A stretch of DNA of 64,000 nucleotides from JBAXPV01 sp037132075 (GTDB lineage Bacteria; Bacteroidota; Bacteroidia; Bacteroidales; CAIXZF01): assembly GCA_037132075.1 (NCBI GenBank), contig JBAXPV010000003.1, forward strand, positions 62,001 through 126,000. Reading direction: 5' to 3'. The notes beneath the pieces are model-generated. The model was not told the origin of the DNA, did no database searches, and was given only the letters and a program-made list of their open reading frames with translations. Below are positions 26,243 through 35,441 of this stretch, one piece after another. A program made the position numbers and the translations under genes. The number at the start of each line of letters is the position of its first letter. Within the stretch, counting starts at the first letter, position 1.

Positions 26243-27583
26243 TTAGTAATTAATTCCAAGCTTTGTGAGTCCCTTCGGGATCTCTGGTGATGACATAAAA
26301 AGACGCCACAACAAAGCTGTCCTGTAATTTTCTATCATTACGATCTCAGGACCCTGATCGATGGCCAGGTATTTATTTGGAAACCAGTTTTTCTGCTCGC
26401 TAAAGCCATCATAAAATCCGTATTCCCCAAAAGTCTTGGTTCCCAGGTCGTCATAAAAATGCCTCAGGGCTTCCATGGAATATTCGGGGGTATAAGGGAA
26501 GGACGACAAGGCAGCCGACGGTGAGATCACGCCCAGGTCATTGTCAATTCCAGGTGCATGCCCGGCGTAGAATTCTACGGAATAACTGGCTGTCAGGCCC
26601 CAGCAATTTGCTCCATAACCTTTATAATGCTTTGGGTTCAGTATACACCATTGCCTGTTGATGAGGGTCTGGTTCTTGTTCATCAACCAGTAATCAGTGT
26701 ATTGATCCTTGAGATGGTGGGGATCCAGTCCAAGGTAGGAATAATGTGCCCAGAATAAAGGGCCGCCAAACTCTTCACTGCCATTGTGTTTCAGGAAGAG
26801 CTTATAACCATATTTCTCTGCATCGGTTTTGATTGCCCCGTTGCGGGCCCATCCCTTGTGAAAAGCGCTGGCAGGAATGGCATAAGTGGGCGATGAGGCC
26901 GCCAACACATAGGTGATCAGGCATTCGTTATAGCCTTGAATAGGGAGGTTCATGGCCCATTGGTATTGTGGCGACCAGTGCCAATAAAGGACATCTTTAC
27001 CACCTTGGGTGAACCAACTCCATTCGACTTCCCGCCAAAGCTTGTCGATTTTAGCGGCCAAAAGCTTTTCATCGTTATTTCCCCCAATAAAATACTGTCT
27101 CACTGCCAGCAAACCCTGCATGAGGTAGGCAGTTTCAACGAGATCGGCACCATTGTCTTTTGGGCTGAAAGGCTTTACTTTGCCTGTTTGCCCGTTCAGC
27201 CAATGGGGCCAGGCACCGTGGAATCTATCTGCTTTATTCAGGAAATCAACAACTTTGTAAAAATGCAGGAGTCCTTCTTCACGGCTAATAAATTTCCTTT
27301 CAATGCCCACCAGGATCGCCATTAATCCAAATCCTGTACCACCCGTCGTTACTATGTTTTTGTCATGCTCAGGATAGATGTTGTCCATATGAATTCTCTC
27401 ACATGCCATGCCGGACGTGGGTTCTGCACCTTTCCAGAAATATTGGAAGGTGTGATATTCAACCAGTGTAAGAAGAGAATCATCCGAAATATGCGAATTT
27501 ACTGCCGTAGAATTAAGCGAGACCCCAAATAATAAACATATTATTATAATACGGATGATGTTTTTATGAGAACTTAGTTCCAT
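26243..27583 (-). CDS. GH144 endo-beta-1,2-glucanase (periplasmic type)
   Basis: A 446-residue exported enzyme: signal peptide about 1-28, then the (alpha/alpha)6 glycoamylase-like catalytic domain. Segments shared with the next gene and with GH144: G-G-T-G-F-G-L-M-A-I-L-V-G-I-E-R, F-H-G-A-W-P-H-W-L-N-G, D-L-V-E-T-A-Y-L-M-Q-G-L-L, Y-N-E-C-L-I-T-Y-V-L-A-A-S and A-I-D-Q-G-P-E-I-V-M-I-E-N. GH144 enzymes cut beta-1,2-glucan internally to sophoro-oligosaccharides. No lipobox, so it is probably periplasmic, unlike its paralogue. Cotranscribed with GH3 (29 bases) and with the lipoprotein GH144 (19 bases). Confidence 0.88.
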   Translation of the reverse strand: MELSSHKNIIRIIIICLLFGVSLNSTAVNSHISDDSLLTLVEYHTFQYFWKGAEPTSGMACERIHMDNIYPEHDKNIVTTGGTGFGLMAILVGIERKFISREEGLLHFYKVVDFLNKADRFHGAWPHWLNGQTGKVKPFSPKDNGADLVETAYLMQGLLAVRQYFIGGNNDEKLLAAKIDKLWREVEWSWFTQGGKDVLYWHWSPQYQWAMNLPIQGYNECLITYVLAASSPTYAIPASAFHKGWARNGAIKTDAEKYGYKLFLKHNGSEEFGGPLFWAHYSYLGLDPHHLKDQYTDYWLMNKNQTLINRQWCILNPKHYKGYGANCWGLTASYSVEFYAGHAPGIDNDLGVISPSAALSSFPYTPEYSMEALRHFYDDLGTKTFGEYGFYDGFSEQKNWFPNKYLAIDQGPEIVMIENYRTALLWRLFMSSPEIPKGLTKLGINY

Positions 27584-27602
27584 GGATCAGTTTTGAATAT
27601 GA

Positions 27603-29576
27603 TCAATGTGTAAATCCAAGTTTTGTCAGGCCGGAATTCACCTCTGGGCATGTCATGAAGAGATTCCAAAGCAAGCCTGTCCGGTAGTTCTCAATCATCA
27701 CCACCTCTGGCCCCTGGTCAATTGCGAGATAGGAGTCTGCCCACCAATCATGGGTTACATCGAAAGCATCATAGAATCCATAGGGGCCCCAGAGTCTGTC
27801 GCCCAGGATATAATAAAAATGCCTGATGGCTTTCATCGACTGGCTTGGTGTATAGGGTAGGGCAGAAACTGCCGCTGTTGGTGTAATCACGCCAAGGTCA
27901 TTTGTGGGTGATTGGGCACTGTATCCGTCCTTATTGTCGCTGGCGGTTAGTCCCCAGGAAGCGCTGCTGTAACCGACATAATGATTGGGATTTTGCACGC
28001 ACCAGGCATTGTTGATTAGTGACTGGTTGACATTCTGAGTCCAGTAATCGGCATACTGGTCTTGCAGTGTGCGTGGATCCAGTCCCAGGAATGAATAATG
28101 CGTGAAAAACAGCGGCCCTCCATAAGGCTGGCCCAAAGGAAGCGGTATGCCAAAATAGGAATTCCCGTTCATAATTTGACCATTCTTTGCGTAGCCAGAT
28201 GTATAGGCAATTGCGGGGATGGTATGTGTCGGGGAACTTGCAGCGAGCACATAGGTTATGAGGGTTTCATTGTATCCTTCCAGTTTCATATTTATCGCCC
28301 AGCCATTGTTTGGCGACCAATGCCAGTACAAAACGTTCTGGTTGCGCGTAAACCAATCATATTCTACAGATTGATTCAGGACGTTGATTCTGCTTATGAG
28401 TGCCGTCTCGCTAATGTCAAGGGGGTTGAGATATTGCCGCATCGTCAGCAAGCCCTCGATCATAAAGGAAGTTTCAACCAGATCGCCTCCATCATCCTGA
28501 GCACTGAATGGGACAACTTTGCCTGTGGTGCCATTCAGCCAGTGTGGCCAGGCTCCATGAAAACGATCACAGGTCTCGAGGAAATTCAGAATTTTCGTCA
28601 GTTGCGCAATTCCTTGTGCCCGGCTGATAAACCCACGTTCCATCCCCACGATGAGCGCCATCACGCCAAAACCTGATCCGCCAATGGTGACGATCTCTCC
28701 AGAGGTGTTACGCTCACGTGCCAGTCCTGAAACAGGATGGGCAAAGTCATAGAAATATTTAAAAGTCTGGTTTTGTATTTTTGTCAGAAGCTCATCATCA
28801 GTGAGTTGCGGAAATTTCATCGAGGAATCCAATTTTGTATAGAAGTTGTTGTTAAACCCGGCAAAAGGAAATCCGTTTTTAGCTTTCAGGATGGAAGAGA
28901 TCGTAAAATAATAATGGGAATAGTTCTTTAAAGGATTGTTGTTGGTAATCGTGACAAGAGTGCTATCGGCAGATAAAGAGAAGTTTAGGCCCGGATTCTC
29001 GATAAGGGTGAAATAAGATTGATAATTAGCCGGATTGAGTGCATGCGAAAATTTAATATTCAGGTTTATGTTGTTATAGTCAATGTTTTTTGGGAGGAAA
29101 GGACTCATGAAATCCAAGCCGTTCAAGGTGATCGAGGTAAGGCTGAGTTTCCCGCTGATGGTATGAAAAGTGCAGACAAGTCCCGGGAAACTTTCTCCCA
29201 GGGAGCCTTTGATGCCGGAACCCATAGTTATGGTATAACTGGCCCCGTTTTCAAGATTCACAAGTGGGGTGATCACAGCGGTATAGCGATCATCCTGGAA
29301 AGAAAAATTTGAGCTGATGGATGTGATATTGTCTTTTTTTAAACTGACGTTCGTATGAACAGAATTTGTATCTAGTTTGCTGTTAAATCTGAGTAAGATA
29401 GGCTGATCAATCACAATGTCGTTCGTCGTCTGTTGAAGATCAAGAATTTTACTGCCGATTTTTATACTGCCCAGCTGCAGGATTCCTGTATTGCTATTGT
29501 TGTTATCCTTTTTACAGGAAGAGAATAGCACCAACAGGCCTAAAATGAGGTAAATGATTCGGGACAAGTATTTCAT
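27603..29576 (-). CDS. GH144 endo-beta-1,2-glucanase lipoprotein with N-terminal Ig-like domains
   Basis: A 657-residue lipoprotein: signal peptide with lipobox F-S-S-C-K-K (Cys about 21) and an Asn/Asp-rich linker, consistent with surface export in Bacteroidota. Two SbsA-type Ig-like (Big_5) domains span about 32-140 and 145-250, then a GH144 catalytic domain (about 258-655) with the same blocks as the periplasmic paralogue: F-H-G-A-W-P-H-W-L-N-G, D-L-V-E-T-S-F, Y-N-E-T-L-I-T-Y-V-L-A-A-S. Likely the cell-surface enzyme that makes the first cuts in beta-1,2-glucan before SusCD import; the Ig-like domains would act as spacers. A hairpin with a U-tract lies just upstream. Confidence 0.88.
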   Translation of the reverse strand: MKYLSRIIYLILGLLVLFSSCKKDNNNSNTGILQLGSIKIGSKILDLQQTTNDIVIDQPILLRFNSKLDTNSVHTNVSLKKDNITSISSNFSFQDDRYTAVITPLVNLENGASYTITMGSGIKGSLGESFPGLVCTFHTISGKLSLTSITLNGLDFMSPFLPKNIDYNNINLNIKFSHALNPANYQSYFTLIENPGLNFSLSADSTLVTITNNNPLKNYSHYYFTISSILKAKNGFPFAGFNNNFYTKLDSSMKFPQLTDDELLTKIQNQTFKYFYDFAHPVSGLARERNTSGEIVTIGGSGFGVMALIVGMERGFISRAQGIAQLTKILNFLETCDRFHGAWPHWLNGTTGKVVPFSAQDDGGDLVETSFMIEGLLTMRQYLNPLDISETALISRINVLNQSVEYDWFTRNQNVLYWHWSPNNGWAINMKLEGYNETLITYVLAASSPTHTIPAIAYTSGYAKNGQIMNGNSYFGIPLPLGQPYGGPLFFTHYSFLGLDPRTLQDQYADYWTQNVNQSLINNAWCVQNPNHYVGYSSASWGLTASDNKDGYSAQSPTNDLGVITPTAAVSALPYTPSQSMKAIRHFYYILGDRLWGPYGFYDAFDVTHDWWADSYLAIDQGPEVVMIENYRTGLLWNLFMTCPEVNSGLTKLGFTH

Positions 29577-29590
29577 GGGATAGATTAATG

Positions 29591-29620
29591 AAAAAGAGGG
29601 TTCGGGAAACCCGAACCCTC
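29591..29620 (-). terminator. Intrinsic terminator-like hairpin inside the glucan locus
   Basis: On the minus strand an 11-bp perfect stem (GAGGGTTCGGG / CCCGAACCCTC) with a 3-base loop is followed by TTTTT. It lies between the stop of the LamG lipoprotein gene (29647) and the start of the GH144 lipoprotein gene (29576). It would end or thin transcription after MFS-susCD-LamG, or protect the 3' end of that part of the mRNA. Confidence 0.8.
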
Positions 29621-29646
29621 CCTGGAAAAATTAATGAATAAGCACA

Positions 29647-30900
29647 TTATGGTTTTTCCGAATCATACATTAGCTGAACTTCAGCTGCAGAAACAGCTTT
29701 GTTAAAGATCCTGATATCGTCAAGTTGCCCTTTGAAGTGGTTGGCCCCTGGTAGAGCATAACCGCCCCATGGCTCTGTATCCCACATCGTACCTGCCCTG
29801 GATTGGATAAATCCGAAAGCAAGTTCATTCACAACATCAGGTGTGTGGCCGCCATATTTCATGCCGGTGCATTTGATTTGTTTGTCGGTGATCGGCCAAA
29901 GGTTGAAATCCTGGGCTTTCACAATTTCCCCGTTGATGTATATACTGCCAACTTTTGAGGCAACATCATAGGTACAGACTACATGAGCCCATTTTTGCTG
30001 GAATAGTGAGTTAACTCCACCTGTAGTAGTCATGTCTTTGTTGACCGTAAATCCCTGGTAACCGCCATTGTCCTTAGTTTTACCATCGCCATTCCAGAAG
30101 TTATCTGTAGAAAACGTGGTGTCACCACCACCCTGGTAAGTATAGGAAGCAGCTAATTTGCAGTTATTTCCGCCAATTTCGAACTGGAACCCATAATAAG
30201 CGCCTAAACCGATCACGAAATTACCCTGAGGGTGAGAGCTGGTGTCAACTTTAACCCAGAAGCTAAGGCTGAAGTTAGGGGATTCGAGCTGGTCGCCGTT
30301 TGGAATTTCGACGATGCTTGAAGTTCCATTGAAATTTAATGCTTTTCCCGCAGCAGCTTTTCTGCCGGCAACATATGTAATGTCGATAGCAGCGCTGGAG
30401 TTAAAAGTTCCCAAAGCATCTTTCGTGTCATCTTCGAATTTCCAGTATGCCACCATGCCTGAAGGTGCGAAAAATCCATCAGTTGAGAATGTCCTGACGA
30501 TGGCCGCTCCTAATGAGGATCCACCTGCCGATTTCAAACCAGTGGAAAAGGTTAATTTATGCAAGGCACCAGTTGCCATCGTTTCATTGGGAACAAGGCT
30601 GATAATAGAACCGTTGACAGTAATCGTACAAGCTACAACTGCATTGTCATAATCCCTTACCAGGGTAATGTTCGTTGAGGTCGCCGTTGCTGCATCAATG
30701 GTATTGTTAAAATAAGCATCAATCGTTGGTTTTGCAGGAATGTTGTTTGGCGCTGTTGCACCATTCAGGTCGATGTTACCACACAAGAGTTTTTGTAATC
30801 CAAAAGTAGTGGTTGTTGAGTCCTTCTTACAGCTTGTTGAGCCAAACATAATCGCTACCGATATCAGCAGCGCACTAACAATAAACAGATTTTTTTTCAT
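29647..30900 (-). CDS. Surface lipoprotein with Ig-like and LamG domains, probable glycan-binding protein
   Basis: A 417-residue lipoprotein: signal peptide with lipobox S-T-S-C-K-K-D (Cys about 24), an SbsA-type Ig-like domain (about 35-145), then a LamG/concanavalin-like jelly roll (about 150-415) with M-V-A-Y-W-K-F-E-D-D, F-S-L-S-F-W-V-K-V and an L-D-D-I-R-I-F-N-K-A-V-S ending typical of LamG domains. Its position directly after susD is where SusE/SusF-type surface glycan-binding proteins are encoded, so I infer glycan capture at the cell surface. A purely structural role is possible, and an enzymatic role is unlikely because no catalytic motif is seen. Confidence 0.82.
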   Translation of the reverse strand: MKKNLFIVSALLISVAIMFGSTSCKKDSTTTTFGLQKLLCGNIDLNGATAPNNIPAKPTIDAYFNNTIDAATATSTNITLVRDYDNAVVACTITVNGSIISLVPNETMATGALHKLTFSTGLKSAGGSSLGAAIVRTFSTDGFFAPSGMVAYWKFEDDTKDALGTFNSSAAIDITYVAGRKAAAGKALNFNGTSSIVEIPNGDQLESPNFSLSFWVKVDTSSHPQGNFVIGLGAYYGFQFEIGGNNCKLAASYTYQGGGDTTFSTDNFWNGDGKTKDNGGYQGFTVNKDMTTTGGVNSLFQQKWAHVVCTYDVASKVGSIYINGEIVKAQDFNLWPITDKQIKCTGMKYGGHTPDVVNELAFGFIQSRAGTMWDTEPWGGYALPGANHFKGQLDDIRIFNKAVSAAEVQLMYDSEKP

Positions 30901-30935
30901 TTTGTATTGATTTTTGATGGATTGTATGTTGAATA

Positions 30936-32420
30936 TTACCAGTTTGGATTCTGCACCAAGGTGCCCTGGGAAAGGTCTATTTCACTTTGAGGGATTGGTA
31001 AAAGTTCATTTTTCCCGGGAACAAATCCGAGTGGAGCAAGCACAGTCTGCGCCTTTCCTGTTCTTACCAGGTCCCAGAAACGATGACCCTCAAGGGCAAG
31101 CTCATGTCTCCGCTCATCCAGGATAAGATCCCTAAGGGCCGCTTTGTCGGTCGTGGTGATGTCGGGTAAAATAGCGCTGTTGCCCTGGCGTGCACGTTGC
31201 CTTACCTTATTAAGATAAATCAATGCTTCTCCCGGCTTGTTGTTTTCGTTTAATGCCTCAGCTGCAATGAGCAAAACGTCGGCATAGCGCAATATCCTCC
31301 GATTGTGGGCCCATTGACTGGGGACATCATTCCCGGGTGTCCATACCTTCCGGCTATAGCATTCAGTTTCAAGAATGTTGCCCTGAGGATCCATGCTTAT
31401 GTCAGGTGTATTCCCATCACCCAGGATGGTGAAGCCATCCAGCACATCGCCCAGGTCGATAATCGACCCTTTCATCCTGGGGTCGCCGGCTTCGAAAGAA
31501 CTCCTGAGGTTGGGTGTTGGCCTGTTAAAGCCCCAGCCACGGTTTGGGGTGCCACGGACACCCTGCACATTGGCATACTGACTCCCTGAAACCCCTTCTG
31601 TTCCTGCTGCCCCGATCTCAAAGACAGATTCAATACCATGTTCGCCCAAAACACCACTCGCATCAGTAAATACAGGTTCTAAGCCATAACTGTTGGCGTT
31701 GATGACATCCATTGCATATTTTTCGGCTTGCGGAAAGTCGTTTTGAAACAGATATACTTTTGCAAGTAATGCCCTTGCAGCACCTTTGGTAGCTCGTCCA
31801 AGTTCTGATGCAGGGAGTTCGCTTTTCTCGCATAGATTTTCAATGGCAAACTCAAGATCATTAACGATAAGGCTATAAACCTCAGCCTGTGATGACCTTG
31901 GGAGTTTCAGTGGCGGGCTCAGTGTGGTTACGATGGGAACACCGCCCCAGGCCCTTACCAGGTCAAAATAATACAAAGCACGTAAAAACCGGGCCTCGCC
32001 GAGATACCTGTTTTTCAGGCTTGTTGTCATCTCAATTCCTGGAACCTTGGTGATGACAACGTTTGTGAACTTTATACCTTCATACAAGGTCGCCCACCAG
32101 GAAGAAAGCTCTTGCCCAGTGGTCGTAAAAGTAAAATTGTCATAGGGTCCGATCACCGATTCCTGGTCGCCCGGGTTGCTGCCTTTGCGGGCATCATCCG
32201 ACATGATATCCAGGATAGGGAATGTGCCTGAGTGATAATTGATATTCCTTAGGGTCGAGTAGGCTGCATTGGTAGCAAGCAGGGCATCATTCGCTGTGAC
32301 AGGAAATGATGCCTGTGTTAAGGCATTTTGTGGATTCTTTTCCAGGAATTTCTCACATCCTGAAAAGGGAACTGACAAGAGTATTGCCAATACGGCTATG
32401 TTGATATGTATCTTTTTCAT
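30936..32420 (-). CDS. SusD/RagB family outer membrane lipoprotein
   Basis: A 494-residue SusD-like protein. Signal peptide with lipobox F-S-G-C-E-K (Cys about 22), then F-L-E-K-N-P-Q-N-A-L-T, the usual SusD opening. The N-terminal TPR-like helical half contains A-R-F-L-R-A-L-Y-Y-F-D-L-V-R-A-W-G-G-V-P, and the C-terminal part has Y-A-D-V-L-L-I-A-A-E-A-L-N and D-E-R-R-H-E-L-A-L-E-G-H-R-F-W-D-L-V-R. It forms the lid of the SusC channel and binds the glycan. It starts 5 bases from the susC stop. Substrate inferred from the neighbouring GH144/GH3 enzymes. Confidence 0.95.
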   Translation of the reverse strand: MKKIHINIAVLAILLSVPFSGCEKFLEKNPQNALTQASFPVTANDALLATNAAYSTLRNINYHSGTFPILDIMSDDARKGSNPGDQESVIGPYDNFTFTTTGQELSSWWATLYEGIKFTNVVITKVPGIEMTTSLKNRYLGEARFLRALYYFDLVRAWGGVPIVTTLSPPLKLPRSSQAEVYSLIVNDLEFAIENLCEKSELPASELGRATKGAARALLAKVYLFQNDFPQAEKYAMDVINANSYGLEPVFTDASGVLGEHGIESVFEIGAAGTEGVSGSQYANVQGVRGTPNRGWGFNRPTPNLRSSFEAGDPRMKGSIIDLGDVLDGFTILGDGNTPDISMDPQGNILETECYSRKVWTPGNDVPSQWAHNRRILRYADVLLIAAEALNENNKPGEALIYLNKVRQRARQGNSAILPDITTTDKAALRDLILDERRHELALEGHRFWDLVRTGKAQTVLAPLGFVPGKNELLPIPQSEIDLSQGTLVQNPNW

Positions 32421-32424
32421 GGGG

Positions 32425-35400
32425 CTAGAAATTCAAATTAACACCAAAGGAATAAATGGCGCTGATGGGATATACACCCATGTCGATGCCATTGGAGAGT
32501 ACATCCTGGCTGGCAATTTCAGGAGAGTATCCTGTGAATTTGGTCCGGGTCATCAGGTTATCGCCTTTCACATAAAATCGCAAGCTGCTGGCATAGATTT
32601 TTTGTGAAATTGACTTAGGAAGTGTATATCCAAAGACCACAGACCTGAGTCTGACGAATGAGCCATCCTGGATATACTTATCAGAGGGGATGTAGTTATA
32701 ACCACCATTTGTAGCCCTGGGCTCAGTGTTGCTGGTCCCTTGTCCTGTCCAGGCATTCAGAATGTGGTTCTCAAAGTTGTAGGGATCAGGACGAACGATT
32801 TCTTTTGCATTAAAGATTTTATTTCCTGTCTGGCCCTGAATGCTAAAAGAGAAATCGAAGTTTTTGTATCCTAGTTCACCATTAAATCCGAAGATAAAAG
32901 TAGGAATAGGGGAGCCAAGGTTTGTTTTGTCAAGACTATTAATCACGCCATCTTTATTAATGTCAACTCTTCTCAGGTCACCTACCTGGGCCTGTCCATC
33001 ATGTGGGTAGGCATTAAGTTCGGCCTGGGTCTGGAAGATTCCATTGGTCTGATATCCCCAGAAAGATCCGATGGGCAAGCCCTCGCGGCTTTGAGTCAGG
33101 AAGCCTGCGTAGTCGCCGCCATAAAGAAGGGAGTCAACGCCGCTATTCCCACCAACGCTCAGAACTTCGTTATGTACCGTTGATCCCAGAAATCCAATGC
33201 TATAGCTGAAGTCACCGATTTTCTCGCGCCAGTTGAGGTTATATTCAAAACCACTGTTAAGCACCTGTCCTGCATTGTAACGGACCTTTTGGCCAAGGCC
33301 ATTTCCCATATGTCCGGGTGTTGAAAGCTGAACGAGGATGTCGTCAGTGATCCGGTGATAGTAATCGAGTTCAGCTGTAAACTTGTTGTTAAAAAGCCCA
33401 AATTCAATTCCGACATCAGTCTGAGTTGTAGTCTCCCATTTCAGGTCAGGATTTCCATTCTTGGCATAGGATACAGCCGGGAAGGAGAGGTCTCCGATCC
33501 CAAACACGGCTAGGAGGTCTTGTGTGAGAGAAAAGCGGTCGCTGTAAGGGATCTTTTCATTCCCGATCTTTCCCCAACTGCTTCGGATCTTCAGGTTTGA
33601 AAGATAAGGGATGTCTTTCATGAAATCTTCCTTAGACAAGTTCCAGCCTAGAGCGAAGGAAGGGAAATTCCCGTAACGGTTCTCTTTGTAAAACTTGGAA
33701 GAGCCGTCACGACGGAAGGTTGCCGTCAGGATGTATTTGCTGTTATAAGTGTAATTCGCCCTGAAGAGATATGAAATCATGGCATAATTCAGGTTGTCAT
33801 CAACACCATTGCCCAGGTCTTTCAAATGATCATATTTGTTTGCGATATAAAGGTAATTTCCGTTCATATACCAGAAATCCTTCCCATCCCGTAAGATGTC
33901 TTCTCCTGAGATGGCAAAGTACTCTGAACTTGCCTCCTGTGCAGTAAATCCGGCTATTGCATCAATGGCGTGTTTCCCGAATGTTTGATTGTAGCTCAAA
34001 GTATTTTCCCACAACCAGGTCATGTTGGTGTTACTGCCTTTGAAAAGATCACTGCGCGTATTGTTTTGCATGGACGCGGTTCCATCAGCCATGAGAACGG
34101 CATAAGCGGGTGTAAAACTCACTGCCTGGTTGTACAAACCGTCGAGGCCATAGCTTGTTCTTAGGCTGAAGTGTTTCAGGAAATTGGCTTCGAGGAAGAA
34201 GTTCCCGACCGCTCGGATGCCTTTGTTATAATTGTTAGAATAAGCCAGGTCTGCCAATGGATTGCCAACGCCTGTCACCCCGGCAAAGCCCCCGCCCAGA
34301 GAATCAGGAAGATACGGTTTGATTACCGGTAAAGCCCTGTAAACCTGGTAGGTGACGTTTGGCGCATTTTGTTGTTTGTAAGGTGCAAAAGTCAGGTTGT
34401 TGCCGAGTTTTAAAAACTTGGTCAGGTTATAAACGTTGTTAAGTTTTAGGGTGATACGCTCATAATTTGACTTGTCGATGATACCGTCCTGCTTGTAATA
34501 TCCCAATCCGATATAATATTGCGTGGTCTTGGTGGCGCCTGTGGCCGAAAGCTGGTGGCTGGTCACTGCTGCATTGTGAAATACCAGGTCCTGCCAGTCA
34601 GTGTTGGGTACCATATCCACATTGTTGTAACTCCCGGGTTTGATCAGATTGGCGACGGTCGCATATTCTCTGCCATTGAGCAGATTGATTTTTTTAGCTA
34701 GTTTTTGAACGCCATATTCCCCGGTATAGCTGAATGTAGTTTTCTCTTCTCCGATTTTTCCACTTTTTGTCGTAATCAGAATAACTCCATTGGCGCCACG
34801 TGAACCATAGATTGCTGTAGATGAGGCGTCTTTTAAAATCTCCATCGAGGCGATATCTGCAGCGTTCAGAAAGGATATATTGTCAAGAATCACCCCGTCA
34901 ACGACATAGATTGGCGCTGAATTGTTGAAAGTACCAACCCCTCGCACACGCACAGCCGGCGCTGCACCTGGAGCCCCTGAAGTACTGGTGACCTGCACGC
35001 CGGAGACTCTTCCCTGCAAGCTTTGCTCAGGGTTTAATGAGGTGATCTTTACAATGTCTTTGGTCTTAACAGAACTGACAGAACCAGTCAGATCGCTTTT
35101 TCGAACCACCCCGTAACCGATCACAACCACCTCGTCCAACATCTTCGATTCGACGATCATTTTTACATTAATGACTTTTTGCGCACCAACAGTGGCCTCA
35201 AAGGCCTTGTAGCCAATAAAACGGAAAACCAGGATGGCGTTTGCATCCGGGACCTTAATGTCATATTTGCCATTGATATCTGTTATGATTCCACTAGAGG
35301 TGCCTTTTACCGTTACACTCACACCCGGCAAAGTCGTCCCGTCTTTCGCATCAGAAACTGTCCCGCTGACACTGCGTACCTGGGCAATGCCCTGCAAGGT

Positions 35401-35439
35401 CAATGCCGCAAGCAGTATTAGAATGTATAGCTGTTTCAT
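32425..35439 (-). CDS. SusC/RagA family TonB-dependent transporter
   Basis: A 1004-residue outer-membrane transporter. Signal peptide about 1-20; CarboxypepD_reg-like domain (about 24-105); the SusC box D-E-V-V-V-I-G-Y-G at about 112-120 followed by S-D-L-T-G-S-V-S-S-V; plug with Y-V-V-D-G-V-I-L-D-N and I-Y-G-S-R-G-A-N-G-V-I-L-I-T-T-K; then a 22-strand barrel ending in N-L-N-F. It imports oligosaccharides into the periplasm using TonB energy together with SusD. Located 2 bases after the MFS gene stop, so the transporter pair is translationally coupled. Confidence 0.96.
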   Translation of the reverse strand: MKQLYILILLAALTLQGIAQVRSVSGTVSDAKDGTTLPGVSVTVKGTSSGIITDINGKYDIKVPDANAILVFRFIGYKAFEATVGAQKVINVKMIVESKMLDEVVVIGYGVVRKSDLTGSVSSVKTKDIVKITSLNPEQSLQGRVSGVQVTSTSGAPGAAPAVRVRGVGTFNNSAPIYVVDGVILDNISFLNAADIASMEILKDASSTAIYGSRGANGVILITTKSGKIGEEKTTFSYTGEYGVQKLAKKINLLNGREYATVANLIKPGSYNNVDMVPNTDWQDLVFHNAAVTSHQLSATGATKTTQYYIGLGYYKQDGIIDKSNYERITLKLNNVYNLTKFLKLGNNLTFAPYKQQNAPNVTYQVYRALPVIKPYLPDSLGGGFAGVTGVGNPLADLAYSNNYNKGIRAVGNFFLEANFLKHFSLRTSYGLDGLYNQAVSFTPAYAVLMADGTASMQNNTRSDLFKGSNTNMTWLWENTLSYNQTFGKHAIDAIAGFTAQEASSEYFAISGEDILRDGKDFWYMNGNYLYIANKYDHLKDLGNGVDDNLNYAMISYLFRANYTYNSKYILTATFRRDGSSKFYKENRYGNFPSFALGWNLSKEDFMKDIPYLSNLKIRSSWGKIGNEKIPYSDRFSLTQDLLAVFGIGDLSFPAVSYAKNGNPDLKWETTTQTDVGIEFGLFNNKFTAELDYYHRITDDILVQLSTPGHMGNGLGQKVRYNAGQVLNSGFEYNLNWREKIGDFSYSIGFLGSTVHNEVLSVGGNSGVDSLLYGGDYAGFLTQSREGLPIGSFWGYQTNGIFQTQAELNAYPHDGQAQVGDLRRVDINKDGVINSLDKTNLGSPIPTFIFGFNGELGYKNFDFSFSIQGQTGNKIFNAKEIVRPDPYNFENHILNAWTGQGTSNTEPRATNGGYNYIPSDKYIQDGSFVRLRSVVFGYTLPKSISQKIYASSLRFYVKGDNLMTRTKFTGYSPEIASQDVLSNGIDMGVYPISAIYSFGVNLNF

Positions 35440-35441
35440 AT

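Noticed and set aside
28098..28676. A 192-residue plus-strand frame inside the GH144 lipoprotein gene
   Set aside because: The opposite strand holds the conserved GH144 blocks; this frame has no motif and no promoter.
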